Positions 1 to 8,683 of a stretch of 29,703 nucleotides of DNA are shown here, piece by piece; position 1 is the first letter of the stretch, and every line of letters starts with the position of its first letter. Source of the DNA: a virus. The translations under genes were made by a program, and so were the position numbers. Under the pieces are notes generated by a model. The model had not been told where the DNA came from. It ran no database searches and worked only from the letters and a program-made list of their open reading frames with translations. The stretch covers positions 1 to 29,703 of IMG/VR virus record IMGVR_UViG_3300005253_000388; one strand, written 5' to 3'.

Positions 1-21
1 GATTAAGGGAGATATAAGTAA

Positions 22-264
22 ATGTCCAAAGACAGAGAAGAAATAGTTAAGATGTTGCCAGAACCTGACGAAAATACTGGAAACTATATTTTCCTTTCCG
101 AAGCCACAGATAAACTAACCAAGCAGGTGGCAACGCCCGCAAGAGTTAAGAAAGTCATAAACAATTTTATAGAGCTTGCTACTTATCAAGAATTAGTTAA
201 AGATGAACTTGCTATTGCCCTATCCAAAGAATTCATCATACTTGAACGAGTTAAGGAGGAGTAA
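22..264 (+). CDS. Hypothetical small helical protein (80 aa)
   Basis: I do not recognise a family. The 80-residue product is charged and looks mostly helical, with no membrane segment and no cysteines. It starts at an ATG preceded by AAGGGAG about ten bases upstream, a plausible ribosome binding site. Its TAA stop is immediately followed by the ATG of the next gene, so the two are probably co-translated as the left part of the rightward replication block. Its promoter would lie outside the window. Position next to the polymerase gene hints at an early or replication-associated role, but nothing in the sequence proves that. Confidence 0.7.
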   Translation: MSKDREEIVKMLPEPDENTGNYIFLSEATDKLTKQVATPARVKKVINNFIELATYQELVKDELAIALSKEFIILERVKEE

Positions 265-570
265 ATGAATAAGTGTTGTGAGAAGTGGTTAGACCAAATA
301 GAGTTCATAACTGAAGAATTTAAAAATTATACCAATAGAACTATACGTCAAGAGCTTATCCATTCCATGAGGTGGTGTGGACACTGTGGTAAAGGATTCT
401 CTAAGGAAACTAAGGCAGAGAATTGGGATAGAGCACTGGGAGAGGTAGCGTCTATCCGTGCTAAGAAGATAAATAGGTTATGTGGTTCGGATGGTTTAAG
501 GGAAATAGGAAAAAAGGTAGATGAACTCATAGACGCTGTTAACGAACTGAATGAGAAGAGGTGCGTATGA
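265..570 (+). CDS. Hypothetical protein with a CxxC knuckle (101 aa)
   Basis: This is an unrecognised soluble protein. It has a single CGHCGK knuckle near residues 38-43 and a CC pair at residues 4-5, so it may bind a metal, but it does not show a complete four-cysteine zinc ribbon. The C-terminal third is helical and rich in K, E and D. It begins directly after the previous stop codon, with GGAGGAG just upstream as ribosome binding site. Its TGA overlaps the preferred ATG of the polymerase gene (ATGA), a sign of translational coupling. It is likely an early phage protein made with the replication genes. Confidence 0.7.
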   Translation: MNKCCEKWLDQIEFITEEFKNYTNRTIRQELIHSMRWCGHCGKGFSKETKAENWDRALGEVASIRAKKINRLCGSDGLREIGKKVDELIDAVNELNEKRCV

Positions 571-2903
571 GAGGAACGGTAGTCCCATTTATTGGACCAA
601 GTAAAGCAAAGATATTCATAGTGGGTGAAGCACCAGGAGGGCAAGAGGAGATAGAGGGTAAACCATTTGTGGGAGGGAGTGGAAGACTATTAAATAGGTT
701 ATTGATGGAGGTTGGGTTGGTGAGGGAAGAGTGTATGATTGGGAATGTTATGCGTATGCGTCCACCAGGGAATAACTTCGCTCACTTCTATGCAGACAAG
801 CAGATGAGGATACCTACCCAACAACTAGTGGAGGGGGTGAAGTATTTAAAGGAGAGTATAAGAGAGTGTAATCCTAATATTGTACTAGCATTGGGGAATG
901 AGGCGTTGTATGCATTGATGGGACATAGAGGGATAACTAATTGGAGGGGGAGTATATTGTTTAATAAGACGGTGGGGTGTAAGGTGTTGCCTACCCTACA
1001 TCCTGCATCACTACTCCGCGCTTGGGATAACTTACCCTTAGTAATGTTCGACTTTAGACGACTTAAGGAGGAGAGTGCTACGCCAGATTATGAGTTACCT
1101 AAAAGGGAGTTTATACTGCAACCAACTTATGAGAAGGTTATGCAAGTGTTGGATACAGTAGGGAATGCTGGTATGGTAGCATTTGATGTTGAGACGGATA
1201 TGGTTAACCACATTACTGCCATAGCATTTGCTACCAGTCCATTCCATGTTATTAGTATACCCTTCACCATCCATTCAGGTGCACCCTATTGGAAGTTTGA
1301 AGAGGAGAGTGAGATATGGGCTAGGATTAAATATATACTTGAGGATGAGAAGGTTAGGAAGGTTGCACAGAATGCACAGTTTGACATAATTATGCACAGA
1401 GTTAATCCACGTCGCATACATGTGAAGGGATTGGAGTTGGATACTATGTGTGCGTTTCATACGTTGTATCCCGAGATGGCTGCTAGTAGGTCACAGCTTA
1501 CCGAAAAGACTAGGATAGGGGGTGGGAAGACATTGGGTCTTATAAGTGGGGTGTATACGAAGCAGCCATACTACAAGCACTGGGCACACACCAGTGATGA
1601 TAAGCAGTTTTGGAAATACAACGCCATGGATGCCGCAGTTACATATGAGAGTGCGATAGCAATTAAGAAGGAGATGAAGGAATTTGGGGTTACTAAGTTT
1701 TACTATAAATATGTCCACCCTCTAATTGATATACTATTGGAGATGCAGTTGAGGGGGGTTAGGATAGATCAGGAGGTTAGGGTTAAGGCGAGTGAAGATT
1801 ACGCGAGGGAGACGGAGGAGTTGCAGGGGAAGTTGGATAAGGCAGTGGGGAGACCAGTTAATGTCATGTCCCCACTGCAGATGAAGCAACTACTATATAC
1901 CGACTTAAACCTACCGGTAAAGTATAAGAGGGGGACAACTAATGTAACCGCTGATGAGGAGGCACTTAAAGACTTGGCTAAGAAGTATCCCTCACCTGTA
2001 TTTGACTTCATTCTAAAAATTAGGCATAACCGTAAGATAATGGGTACTTACTTAGTGGATAAGGGAGGGATGGATGGAAGAATGCGATGTTCATATGTTA
2101 TTGGCGGAACGGAGACAGGGAGGTTATCAAGTAGGAAGAGTGTGTTTGGTACAGGGACGAATCTCCAAAATATACCTACGGGTGTATGTAGAAAGATGTT
2201 TGTTTCCGACGAAGATAAAGTGTTTATCCAGGCGGACTTATCTCAGGCAGAAGCTAGAGTTGTGGCTTATCTCAGTGAGGAAGAGAGGCTTATTGATTTA
2301 TTCAAACAAGGAGGTGATGTTCATACGCAAAATGCAGCGTGGGTTTATGGTAAGGAGTGTGAAGAGGTTACCCCCGATGAACGAGCGTTGGCTAAGAGGC
2401 TTGTTCATGCATCTCACTATGGGATTGGGGGAAGAGCTTTCGCTTATTACGCTAACATCCAACAGAGGGAAGCACAAATACTATTAAGTAAGTACTTTGA
2501 TACCTTCCCAAACATACGCGCTTGGCAACTTAGAGTACAATCAGAACTTAGTAGGAGTAGGACTATGACTACGCCCTTAGGGAGGAAGAGGACGTTCTTT
2601 GGAAGGTGGGGGGAGCAACTCTTCAGAGAGGCGTATGCATTCGTTCCACAATCCACAGTTACTGATACACTTAACTTAGCTATGATTAAACTATACAACA
2701 CCCACCCCGATGTCGAGTTTATGCTACAAGTACACGATGCGTTTGTTTTACAATGTGATAAAGATGAGGTGGAGGATTGGATAAGTGATGTTAAGCATGT
2801 TTTTGATATACCTATCCTAATAAATGGGAGGGAGTTGGTTATACCTGTGGATATTAAGGTGGGAGTTAACTGGGATGAGATGAAGAAATTGGGGGTGGAG
2901 TAA
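567..2903 (+). CDS. Uracil-DNA glycosylase-like domain fused to family A DNA polymerase
   Basis: Replicative phage polymerase of 778 residues from the ATG at 567. A GTG six bases upstream is also possible; I prefer the ATG because of its ATGA overlap and the AGAAGAGG site before it. Residues about 1-155 form a family-4-like UDG domain, with GEAPGGQEE at 20-28, PFVG at 33-36 and the HP motif in LPTLHPASLL at 141-150. The usual Fe-S cysteines are absent (NVMRMRPP where the family has a Cys before RPP). The 3'-5' exonuclease follows: D207/E209, D273 and Y351/D355 are all present, so proofreading is likely intact. Polymerase motifs are TGRLSS at 517-522, QNIP at 534-537, motif A with D557, motif B R606-K610-H614-Y618, and motif C H723-D724-A725. 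His614 sits where E. coli Pol I has Phe762. Ala725 replaces the usual Glu of HDE. UDG-polymerase fusions are, from memory, known in SPO1-type phages. Confidence 0.95.
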   Translation: MRGTVVPFIGPSKAKIFIVGEAPGGQEEIEGKPFVGGSGRLLNRLLMEVGLVREECMIGNVMRMRPPGNNFAHFYADKQMRIPTQQLVEGVKYLKESIRECNPNIVLALGNEALYALMGHRGITNWRGSILFNKTVGCKVLPTLHPASLLRAWDNLPLVMFDFRRLKEESATPDYELPKREFILQPTYEKVMQVLDTVGNAGMVAFDVETDMVNHITAIAFATSPFHVISIPFTIHSGAPYWKFEEESEIWARIKYILEDEKVRKVAQNAQFDIIMHRVNPRRIHVKGLELDTMCAFHTLYPEMAASRSQLTEKTRIGGGKTLGLISGVYTKQPYYKHWAHTSDDKQFWKYNAMDAAVTYESAIAIKKEMKEFGVTKFYYKYVHPLIDILLEMQLRGVRIDQEVRVKASEDYARETEELQGKLDKAVGRPVNVMSPLQMKQLLYTDLNLPVKYKRGTTNVTADEEALKDLAKKYPSPVFDFILKIRHNRKIMGTYLVDKGGMDGRMRCSYVIGGTETGRLSSRKSVFGTGTNLQNIPTGVCRKMFVSDEDKVFIQADLSQAEARVVAYLSEEERLIDLFKQGGDVHTQNAAWVYGKECEEVTPDERALAKRLVHASHYGIGGRAFAYYANIQQREAQILLSKYFDTFPNIRAWQLRVQSELSRSRTMTTPLGRKRTFFGRWGEQLFREAYAFVPQSTVTDTLNLAMIKLYNTHPDVEFMLQVHDAFVLQCDKDEVEDWISDVKHVFDIPILINGRELVIPVDIKVGVNWDEMKKLGVE

Positions 2904-3097
2904 TGTGGTGGAAGACACAAGTGGGGAGATACATTAACACGAAGCATATAGCATCAATTACTGTTTCTAAAGTTAAAGATAAGTGGTGTGTATACGCGTA
3001 TGAAGTTATGCAACAATCTCAATATGTGATTAGAGAGTTTGATACTAAATGGGCGGCGGAGAATTTAGCGGGGGAGTTAACTAGGGCAGATAAATAA
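2903..3097 (+). CDS. Hypothetical small protein after DNA polymerase (64 aa)
   Basis: The 64-residue product starts MWWKTQVGRYIN and has alternating hydrophobic strands followed by a C-terminal helix, the look of a small beta-sheet fold. I cannot name a family. Its ATG overlaps the polymerase stop by one base (TAATG), with GGGGGTGGAG just upstream, so it is almost certainly co-translated with the polymerase. It is followed after 11 bases by the DUF3987-type gene. A small accessory role in replication is a guess from position only. Confidence 0.65.
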   Translation: MWWKTQVGRYINTKHIASITVSKVKDKWCVYAYEVMQQSQYVIREFDTKWAAENLAGELTRADK

Positions 3098-3108
3098 TAG
3101 GGGGAGGA

Positions 3109-4323
3109 ATGAGTAACGGTAACCATAAAAATGGAACCTCCCCTACAGGTGATGGTAGACATGTCGATGATTGGCTTACTAACTACTTGGAGTATACTAG
3201 TGACCAAGAGAGCCCTAGTTTATTCCATTTATGGGTTGGTTTGTCTGTGCTTGCGAGTGCACTTGGTAGAGGGGTGTGGGTTAATAGAGGATATTATACG
3301 TTGTATCCTAATTTGTATGTAGTGCTGATTGGGGCTAGTGCTAGGGTTAGGAAGACTAGTGCTATAAGAATTGGGTATGAGTTGTTTAGAGATGCACTAC
3401 CCAATCATGTGTTGGTTAGTCAGAAGACTACACCAGAAGCACTTATCAGTATATTTGTAGAACAATACAAGGAGAGGAAGATAAGTGGGGGGTCGATTGT
3501 TAGTGATGAGTTGGGGGTGTTCTTAGGTGGGGCAGGGAAGTCGAGTGATACTATACAACTGCTGACCAAATGGTATGATTGTCCAAGTCACTTCGAATAC
3601 CACACGATGATGAGGGGGAAGGAAGTGATGAATAATGTTTACTGCAACCTGATGGCGGGGACGACTCCTCAATGGTTGAAGGATAGTATGCCTAAACATG
3701 CGGTAGGAGGGGGGTTTACTAGTAGGGTTATATTTTGCTACCAGACCACGCCAGAGCATCTCGAGCCCTGGCCGGAACTAACTCCTGCATTAGTTAAGCT
3801 TAAGTGTAAGTTGGTGAAGGATTTGAGGATTATAGCGAAGGTGGGAGGGGAGTATAAGGTTACGGAGGAGGCGAGAGAGTGGTATAGTGATTGGTATACT
3901 AGTGTGTTTAGACCTGAGAGGACGCCTAATGTATCGTTAGATGGATATTTTGGTAGGAAACATGACACCTTACTTAAGTTGGCCATGTTGTTTAGTGTGA
4001 GTAAGAGTAATAATAAGGTTGTGAGTGAGGTGGAGATGAGGATGGCACTTAAAGCACTTAATCAAAATGAGAAGTACTTGTTGCAAACACTTCAACTAAT
4101 ACAGATGACAGAGGTTGGGGAAGAGAGTGAGAAGGTGTTTAGGGTGATAGAGAGGAGAGGGAGGATTGACCATGTTAGTTTGATGAGGCAGGTTAGTTAT
4201 TGTATCAATGCTAGGAGGTTAGAAGAGGTGATTGGGGACTTGATGATGTGTGAGAAGGTGGAGCAAGTTACGGATAAGGGGAATAGGTATTATAGGGTGA
4301 AGTCTAGTAAGTTCAATAATTGA
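3109..4323 (+). CDS. DUF3987-type P-loop protein (putative phage helicase or primase-helicase partner)
   Basis: The 404-residue protein resembles the DUF3987 family of phage and plasmid P-loop ATPases often found beside replication genes. The N-terminal region (DWLTNYLEYTSDQESP, then LFHLWVGLSVLASALGR) and the GYYTLYPNLYVVLIG block are typical of such phage proteins. The Walker A-like loop is GASARVRKTSA at residues 75-85, with Lys82-Thr83, although the canonical Gly before Lys is Arg. The Walker B-like strand is SIVSDELGVFLG with D133/E134. The C-terminal approximately 70 residues look like a winged-helix module. A GGGGGAGG site lies just before the start. Its last codons fall inside a 23-bp dyad element at 4307-4329. 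Following the polymerase, it most likely drives unwinding or loading at the fork; the biochemical activity is inferred. Confidence 0.75.
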   Translation: MSNGNHKNGTSPTGDGRHVDDWLTNYLEYTSDQESPSLFHLWVGLSVLASALGRGVWVNRGYYTLYPNLYVVLIGASARVRKTSAIRIGYELFRDALPNHVLVSQKTTPEALISIFVEQYKERKISGGSIVSDELGVFLGGAGKSSDTIQLLTKWYDCPSHFEYHTMMRGKEVMNNVYCNLMAGTTPQWLKDSMPKHAVGGGFTSRVIFCYQTTPEHLEPWPELTPALVKLKCKLVKDLRIIAKVGGEYKVTEEAREWYSDWYTSVFRPERTPNVSLDGYFGRKHDTLLKLAMLFSVSKSNNKVVSEVEMRMALKALNQNEKYLLQTLQLIQMTEVGEESEKVFRVIERRGRIDHVSLMRQVSYCINARRLEEVIGDLMMCEKVEQVTDKGNRYYRVKSSKFNN

Positions 4324-4329
4324 ACATAC
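4307..4329. repeat. 23-bp dyad element, copy 1 (convergent junction)
   Basis: GTAAGTTCAA, spacer TAA, TTGAACATAC: arms match at 9 of 10 positions. It overlaps the last codons and stop of the rightward DUF3987 gene and sits 10 bases from the stop of the leftward PurD-like gene. No U-tract follows on either strand in the correct position, so it is not a classical intrinsic terminator, although a bidirectional stop or processing hairpin is possible. Closely related copies lie at 9354, 18801 and 26561. Confidence 0.8.
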
Positions 4330-4339
4330 GAAAAAAGGG

Positions 4340-5452
4340 TCACACATAACCCCACCTCTTAAGCAACTCCTCCCCTTTATCAAACCTCTCCCCTACATCA
4401 CTTCTATACTGCACATCTCTAATAACCAAATTATGGATGGTACGATAAGCACGTTTCCTACATTCCCCAACATCCCTCCCTCTGGCAGTTACGATAAGAG
4501 GTATGCCTGATGCACCTGCACTAACATACCCCCCATCCTTCTTCACGTCACTCCACCACACGTGTTTAGCATTTTCACTATTAACCCCACCTACCTTCAC
4601 ACCAACACTCGCTTTAACTTGAGTGGTTGGATAAGGCGGGAGGGAGAGGGGGATGGAGATGGAGTAGTCGGAGGTAAACTCTCCCACTACCTTACCTGCT
4701 GTTGAGGTGTTGTAGAGTAACTCAGTTATAGAACCTTTATATAATTCGAAGAGTGCTTGTATGTTGTTGGAGCTAAATCCAGTTGTGAATTGTATACCGT
4801 ATAACTTATCTTTAGTGGCTACTGTACTTAAACTGAGGGGACCTCTGTAAGTGGTTTTCTTAAGCAACCTCTCCATCTTACCAACTCCCTCCCTCACTAA
4901 CTTACTCTCTGATGAAACCATCTTCACCACAGCACCTGCACACCCCACCACCGGACCTACATCTCCATTCATAAACCTTTTATCTACGCAACTTACATTA
5001 TATACACTTGCACGTAATCCATCCCACCATAACTCACACCAAACTTCAACCCCACCAAGTACTAGAGCGTCATGTGTTAAGGGAGGGATACCTACTTGCT
5101 TCATCAACCTATAGCCGTAGGATTGGTCGAGGGAGAGATGGTCTGACCAGAGGGAGGAGCCTAATACGGGGATGCTACTACGAATGGAGGAGGCTACACG
5201 TCCTAAGTTGAATGTATCGAATATGACTAGGTCTGGTTTCACTTGTTTAAGTAGTTGGTTAATTGAGGATTGGATTGGATATCCGTTCTGTTGTATTATA
5301 TGGGAGGGTAGAGTTACTCTATCAACCATTCCCACGCCTACACTATCAGCATCTTTATCTACTGTATACATGGAGGTGGAGTGACCCTCATTCTTAACCC
5401 TCTCAGCTAATCCTAGACCACTGCCATCTTTACTTATAAATAGTATAATCAT
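4340..5452 (-). CDS. PurD-like (GAR synthetase-related) protein, degenerate ATP-grasp
   Basis: The 370-residue protein aligns by eye with phosphoribosylamine-glycine ligase at three places: a Rossmann-like N-terminus (FISKDGSGLGLAERV, residues 5-19); the linker YGYRLMKQVGIPPLT (112-126), matching the usual FMKRYGIPTA; and the C-terminal domain (IPLIVTARGRDVGECRKRAY at 317-336, then YRSDVG at 349-354). The block DKRFMNGDVGPVVGCAGA (157-174) matches the family's HKR...GDKGPNTGGMGAY. It is shorter than bacterial PurD (about 420-430 residues). The segment that carries the ATP-binding lysines (PIVVKADGLAAGKG in the family) is missing between 126 and 135, and the Mg-binding EFNARFGDPE is QFTTGFSSNN at 221-230. 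Normal GAR synthesis is therefore doubtful. Its ATG overlaps the upstream stop (ATGA) without a clear ribosome site, implying coupling to the 1077-residue gene. It is the last gene of the leftward block. Confidence 0.75.
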   Translation of the reverse strand: MIILFISKDGSGLGLAERVKNEGHSTSMYTVDKDADSVGVGMVDRVTLPSHIIQQNGYPIQSSINQLLKQVKPDLVIFDTFNLGRVASSIRSSIPVLGSSLWSDHLSLDQSYGYRLMKQVGIPPLTHDALVLGGVEVWCELWWDGLRASVYNVSCVDKRFMNGDVGPVVGCAGAVVKMVSSESKLVREGVGKMERLLKKTTYRGPLSLSTVATKDKLYGIQFTTGFSSNNIQALFELYKGSITELLYNTSTAGKVVGEFTSDYSISIPLSLPPYPTTQVKASVGVKVGGVNSENAKHVWWSDVKKDGGYVSAGASGIPLIVTARGRDVGECRKRAYRTIHNLVIRDVQYRSDVGERFDKGEELLKRWGYV

Positions 5453-8400
5453 TTAATTTTATCCACTATTGCTAACGCTTTATCAACTTCCTTCATAATC
5501 CTCTTGAACTCCTCTTCTCTTGGAGGGTCTTGTTGCAGAGCCGACGCTGCTCCCTGCCTTAATTCATTTATACCGTGCTTAACACGTTTAAGTGCTCTTG
5601 TCTTCAACTCCTCCAAACTCACTTTATACACAGAGGATAAAGTTTGGGAAAACACTGTCTCACCAAAGCTTAAGGGTACCTCACCCCTCCTCCTTTTTCT
5701 AACCACTTTATTAACTTCGTTAATCATTCTAGCCCAAGGAACGACAGTGGTTAGAAGATATTTAGTACTAGTAGGCAGGTCTAGACGTAGGAGTTCTTGT
5801 GTCTGGCTAGGATATCTATTCAACTCACTCTCGAAGTATAAGCTCTTATTGAATGCCAGTTCGAGAGGTGCACGTAAGTAGGGAGTGAGGAGATCTAGAA
5901 ATATTTCTTGTGGTCTAACCATATCCGCTAAATCCGCTGCGGGTATTAAACCTTCAAGTGGGACATAAGTAACGGAGTCTGCATCCCTTCTAAGTTCGAT
6001 GGGTAGTCTATCGTACACATCTGGTCTAGCATACTTCAAACGGAGTAAGTCCTGGGGGTTGCGTGAACGAAGGGGGGCTGCGATAGGAGCGTATTTCTGG
6101 GGTTGCTTCCACAGATGCTCCAGTTGGAGAGGGACGTTCTTACGTGTCCAAGTGTAGAAGGGGAAGAGTCTTTTCATAACAGAACGTTCGAAGTGGGTTA
6201 AGTCGGCGTAGTCGAATAAGTACTTCTTAACGGAGAGTGCTGCATCCATAGAGTTGCTACCCTTAGTAAGTCTATCCAAATAATGAGCTAACCTCGCATT
6301 ATTCTCTATTGCAGTACCTACCGCCATACCTCTCCCAGTTATACCCCCCTTCTTTAAAGCACTCCTCAAGGATTGCTCCACATCCGCTGCATACCACCCA
6401 CCACTAAGTACCCCCAACCTCTCGGCATCATTTATAATTTTGTTCGCTTCATCAAAAGTGAAACCAGCTTTCTTCACCAATCCCCTAACGTGTTCACCCA
6501 ACACACGGTCGGTACCGTATCGTTTATAGAGTTGGAGTGCTTCAGCCTTACTGTAGTTAACTACCTTAACATCGGCTAAGTGATTATTCCACATATTACC
6601 CACCATATTACGCAAGTGATATTTGGGGAAGATTGCGAGTGTCCACTTCTTCCACATATTCTGGACTGCATCAAACGCACGGATGAACCTACCTGCGTAT
6701 TTGGGGTTGAGGTAGAAGTCAGCCATCTTCCCAATCTCTCCCGCAACATCAGGCTCGAACATCAACCCCTTTAAGGATGGGTTTAATCTAACCACACCAG
6801 AAGGTAACTCCACCCAATGGAGAGGTGCATCAGCTGCTTTCTTACCAAATCCCACTCCCACATCCTTCAAGAATTGGGCTGACGTAACTGCTTTAGCTGA
6901 CCTCGCTCCCCTCACTGCTACAGCATAAGCTGGGTCAGCCATGAAGAAGGCTTCAACATGTCTACCCCCTAAAGATTTCAAACCAAAGCTTTCAACGAAG
7001 GAGTTAAACTCTTCTAGAGTGAAGTCGTCCGTCTTCCTCTTTAGTGCATTAGCTAATTTGGTACTCCACACCTTCGTCTTCCCTATCCTAGCTTGTCGCA
7101 AATATTCGGTAGCCTCTTGCGTGGTTATACGAGGGAAGTAACCGAAGTCTCTTTTAGCTCTTTCGGTTGTCAACTGTTTAAGTAGACTCTTACCTTTCCC
7201 CTTAGGTATACCTATCTCAGTAGCCTTCAACTTCCCAGCTTTTTTCTGTATATCCATCAACTGCTTACTAAGACTAACCCCTTTCCTTCCAAGGTTAACC
7301 TCTATATCACTTGCGAGTAACTTCTCAATCTCCCCTATCTGTCTTACATACGTACTTCCCTTCGCTAGTTCGGGTACATCTTGAAGTCTTTCTGCCATCT
7401 CGCTATGTAGATACCAAAACTGATTTTCAAGTTTATCCAATCTATTATCTATCATCTTAGTAGGTTTATCAACCCTCACCAAATATCTTCTCTGCTTCTC
7501 CCACATATCAAGTTGTTGCTCTACCTTGCTTATCTCACTATCTAAGTTGGTTATTCTACTCCTATTCTTCGCTAACGCAGCTCTCTCCAATGCAGCCTTC
7601 TCACCAGTTAAACCTTTAAGGTATTGGTTGAGACGCTCATCCGAATACGTACTAACTTCCTTAACTACGTGTCGTCTGGAGATTGCTAACTCTTTCTGGT
7701 ATGCTCTACGAGTTAGGTTGAGGTTACGTCTAAGTTTGGCTATCTTCGCACTCCTCGCTGCTTGCACACTCTGGATTGGTACACCAGCTTTCATCTCACT
7801 TATCAAGATGTTGTCAAAATGCATTTTAAGTGTATTCGCAAGTACCTGCTCCTCAGCGGTTATATTAGGTACCACCTTAGACAACTCCTCTGGGTGGTTG
7901 CGTAACTCGATGATGTTAACTATACGTTTCTGCACATCCTTAACCTTAGCCTTGGCTTTCTTAGCTATACTATTCATAGCCAATCTAGTTTTAGCTGCGT
8001 ACGATATCTCCTTACCCTTCAACCATCTACGCTCTGATAACCAACGGTCAACCATTGCACTCAACTTAGGTATACCACTCTTAGTCACGAAGCGGTCCTT
8101 CATCCAATCCGCTACTGGTGCAATCACCTTCCCTACCTGTTTGACTGCAGGAGTGACTCCTGGTACCTTACCCAACACCTTACCAGTCACACCCAATGTC
8201 TTACCTAGCCCTTTAGTTATAGCACTATACCCCCCATACATAAGAGGGTCAACTAGTACTTCAGAAGCAAATCCAAGGAAAGGTATACCTTTAACACCAA
8301 CATCTCCCCACACCTCATTCATATTGACACGTTCCTGTCCAGTAAAACCTCTCCATGCCGCATCCATTGCTGCTTTAGCACCTACGTTTTGTTTACTCAT

Positions 8401-8682
8401 AAGGTTGAGCTTCTCATCTTCACCTATATCCGTACGGTCCATTATTGCATGTAAATCATCACCACTTGCTTTGATTATAGATTTGACAGCATACCCTGGT
8501 CTCCCCACAATATCCAGTACCTTATGAAACTTAGACATTTTATCCCACTGCTCATCCTTAGCAGGTTCACGTTCGGGTGGAGCACTAACCTTACCCCAAT
8601 CAACTCCAGCAGCAGAAGCAGGCTTAATATTACCCCAGTCAGGCGCTTCTTCTATAGTTTTGACCTTGCTCCAATCAGGCAT
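5449..8682 (-). CDS. Large internal virion / ejection-like structural protein (1077 aa)
   Basis: This is the largest gene of the window, in the tail and internal-protein part of the late region. The N-terminus carries three short repeats: PDWSKVK (2-8), PDWGNIK (14-20) and VDWGKVS (27-33). A small hydrophobic, glycine-rich stretch lies near residues 130-185. A long charged, coiled-coil-like region spans roughly 330-440. The motif FPFYTWTRKNVP (840-851), preceded by KKYLFDYADLTHFERSVMKRL, is one I associate with very large phage internal or ejected proteins. No catalytic motif (lytic transglycosylase, protease) stands out. GGGGAGGT precedes the ATG, which begins two bases after the stop of the preceding gene. 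A role as internal virion protein injected with DNA is inferred from size, motif and location. Confidence 0.7.
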   Translation of the reverse strand: MPDWSKVKTIEEAPDWGNIKPASAAGVDWGKVSAPPEREPAKDEQWDKMSKFHKVLDIVGRPGYAVKSIIKASGDDLHAIMDRTDIGEDEKLNLMSKQNVGAKAAMDAAWRGFTGQERVNMNEVWGDVGVKGIPFLGFASEVLVDPLMYGGYSAITKGLGKTLGVTGKVLGKVPGVTPAVKQVGKVIAPVADWMKDRFVTKSGIPKLSAMVDRWLSERRWLKGKEISYAAKTRLAMNSIAKKAKAKVKDVQKRIVNIIELRNHPEELSKVVPNITAEEQVLANTLKMHFDNILISEMKAGVPIQSVQAARSAKIAKLRRNLNLTRRAYQKELAISRRHVVKEVSTYSDERLNQYLKGLTGEKAALERAALAKNRSRITNLDSEISKVEQQLDMWEKQRRYLVRVDKPTKMIDNRLDKLENQFWYLHSEMAERLQDVPELAKGSTYVRQIGEIEKLLASDIEVNLGRKGVSLSKQLMDIQKKAGKLKATEIGIPKGKGKSLLKQLTTERAKRDFGYFPRITTQEATEYLRQARIGKTKVWSTKLANALKRKTDDFTLEEFNSFVESFGLKSLGGRHVEAFFMADPAYAVAVRGARSAKAVTSAQFLKDVGVGFGKKAADAPLHWVELPSGVVRLNPSLKGLMFEPDVAGEIGKMADFYLNPKYAGRFIRAFDAVQNMWKKWTLAIFPKYHLRNMVGNMWNNHLADVKVVNYSKAEALQLYKRYGTDRVLGEHVRGLVKKAGFTFDEANKIINDAERLGVLSGGWYAADVEQSLRSALKKGGITGRGMAVGTAIENNARLAHYLDRLTKGSNSMDAALSVKKYLFDYADLTHFERSVMKRLFPFYTWTRKNVPLQLEHLWKQPQKYAPIAAPLRSRNPQDLLRLKYARPDVYDRLPIELRRDADSVTYVPLEGLIPAADLADMVRPQEIFLDLLTPYLRAPLELAFNKSLYFESELNRYPSQTQELLRLDLPTSTKYLLTTVVPWARMINEVNKVVRKRRRGEVPLSFGETVFSQTLSSVYKVSLEELKTRALKRVKHGINELRQGAASALQQDPPREEEFKRIMKEVDKALAIVDKIK

Positions 8683-8683
8683 A

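Noticed and set aside
2447-2947. 166-residue leftward frame opposite the polymerase
   Set aside because: It is antisense to conserved polymerase motifs and has Ser/Cys-rich shadow composition.
4340-5452. Functional PurD as an auxiliary metabolic gene
   Set aside because: The ATP-binding segment and Mg ligands are absent, so a normal GAR synthetase activity is not supported.
7526-8527. 333-residue rightward frame opposite the 1077-residue gene
   Set aside because: It is a leucine- and serine-rich shadow of a well-supported leftward gene, without a ribosome site or recognisable domains.
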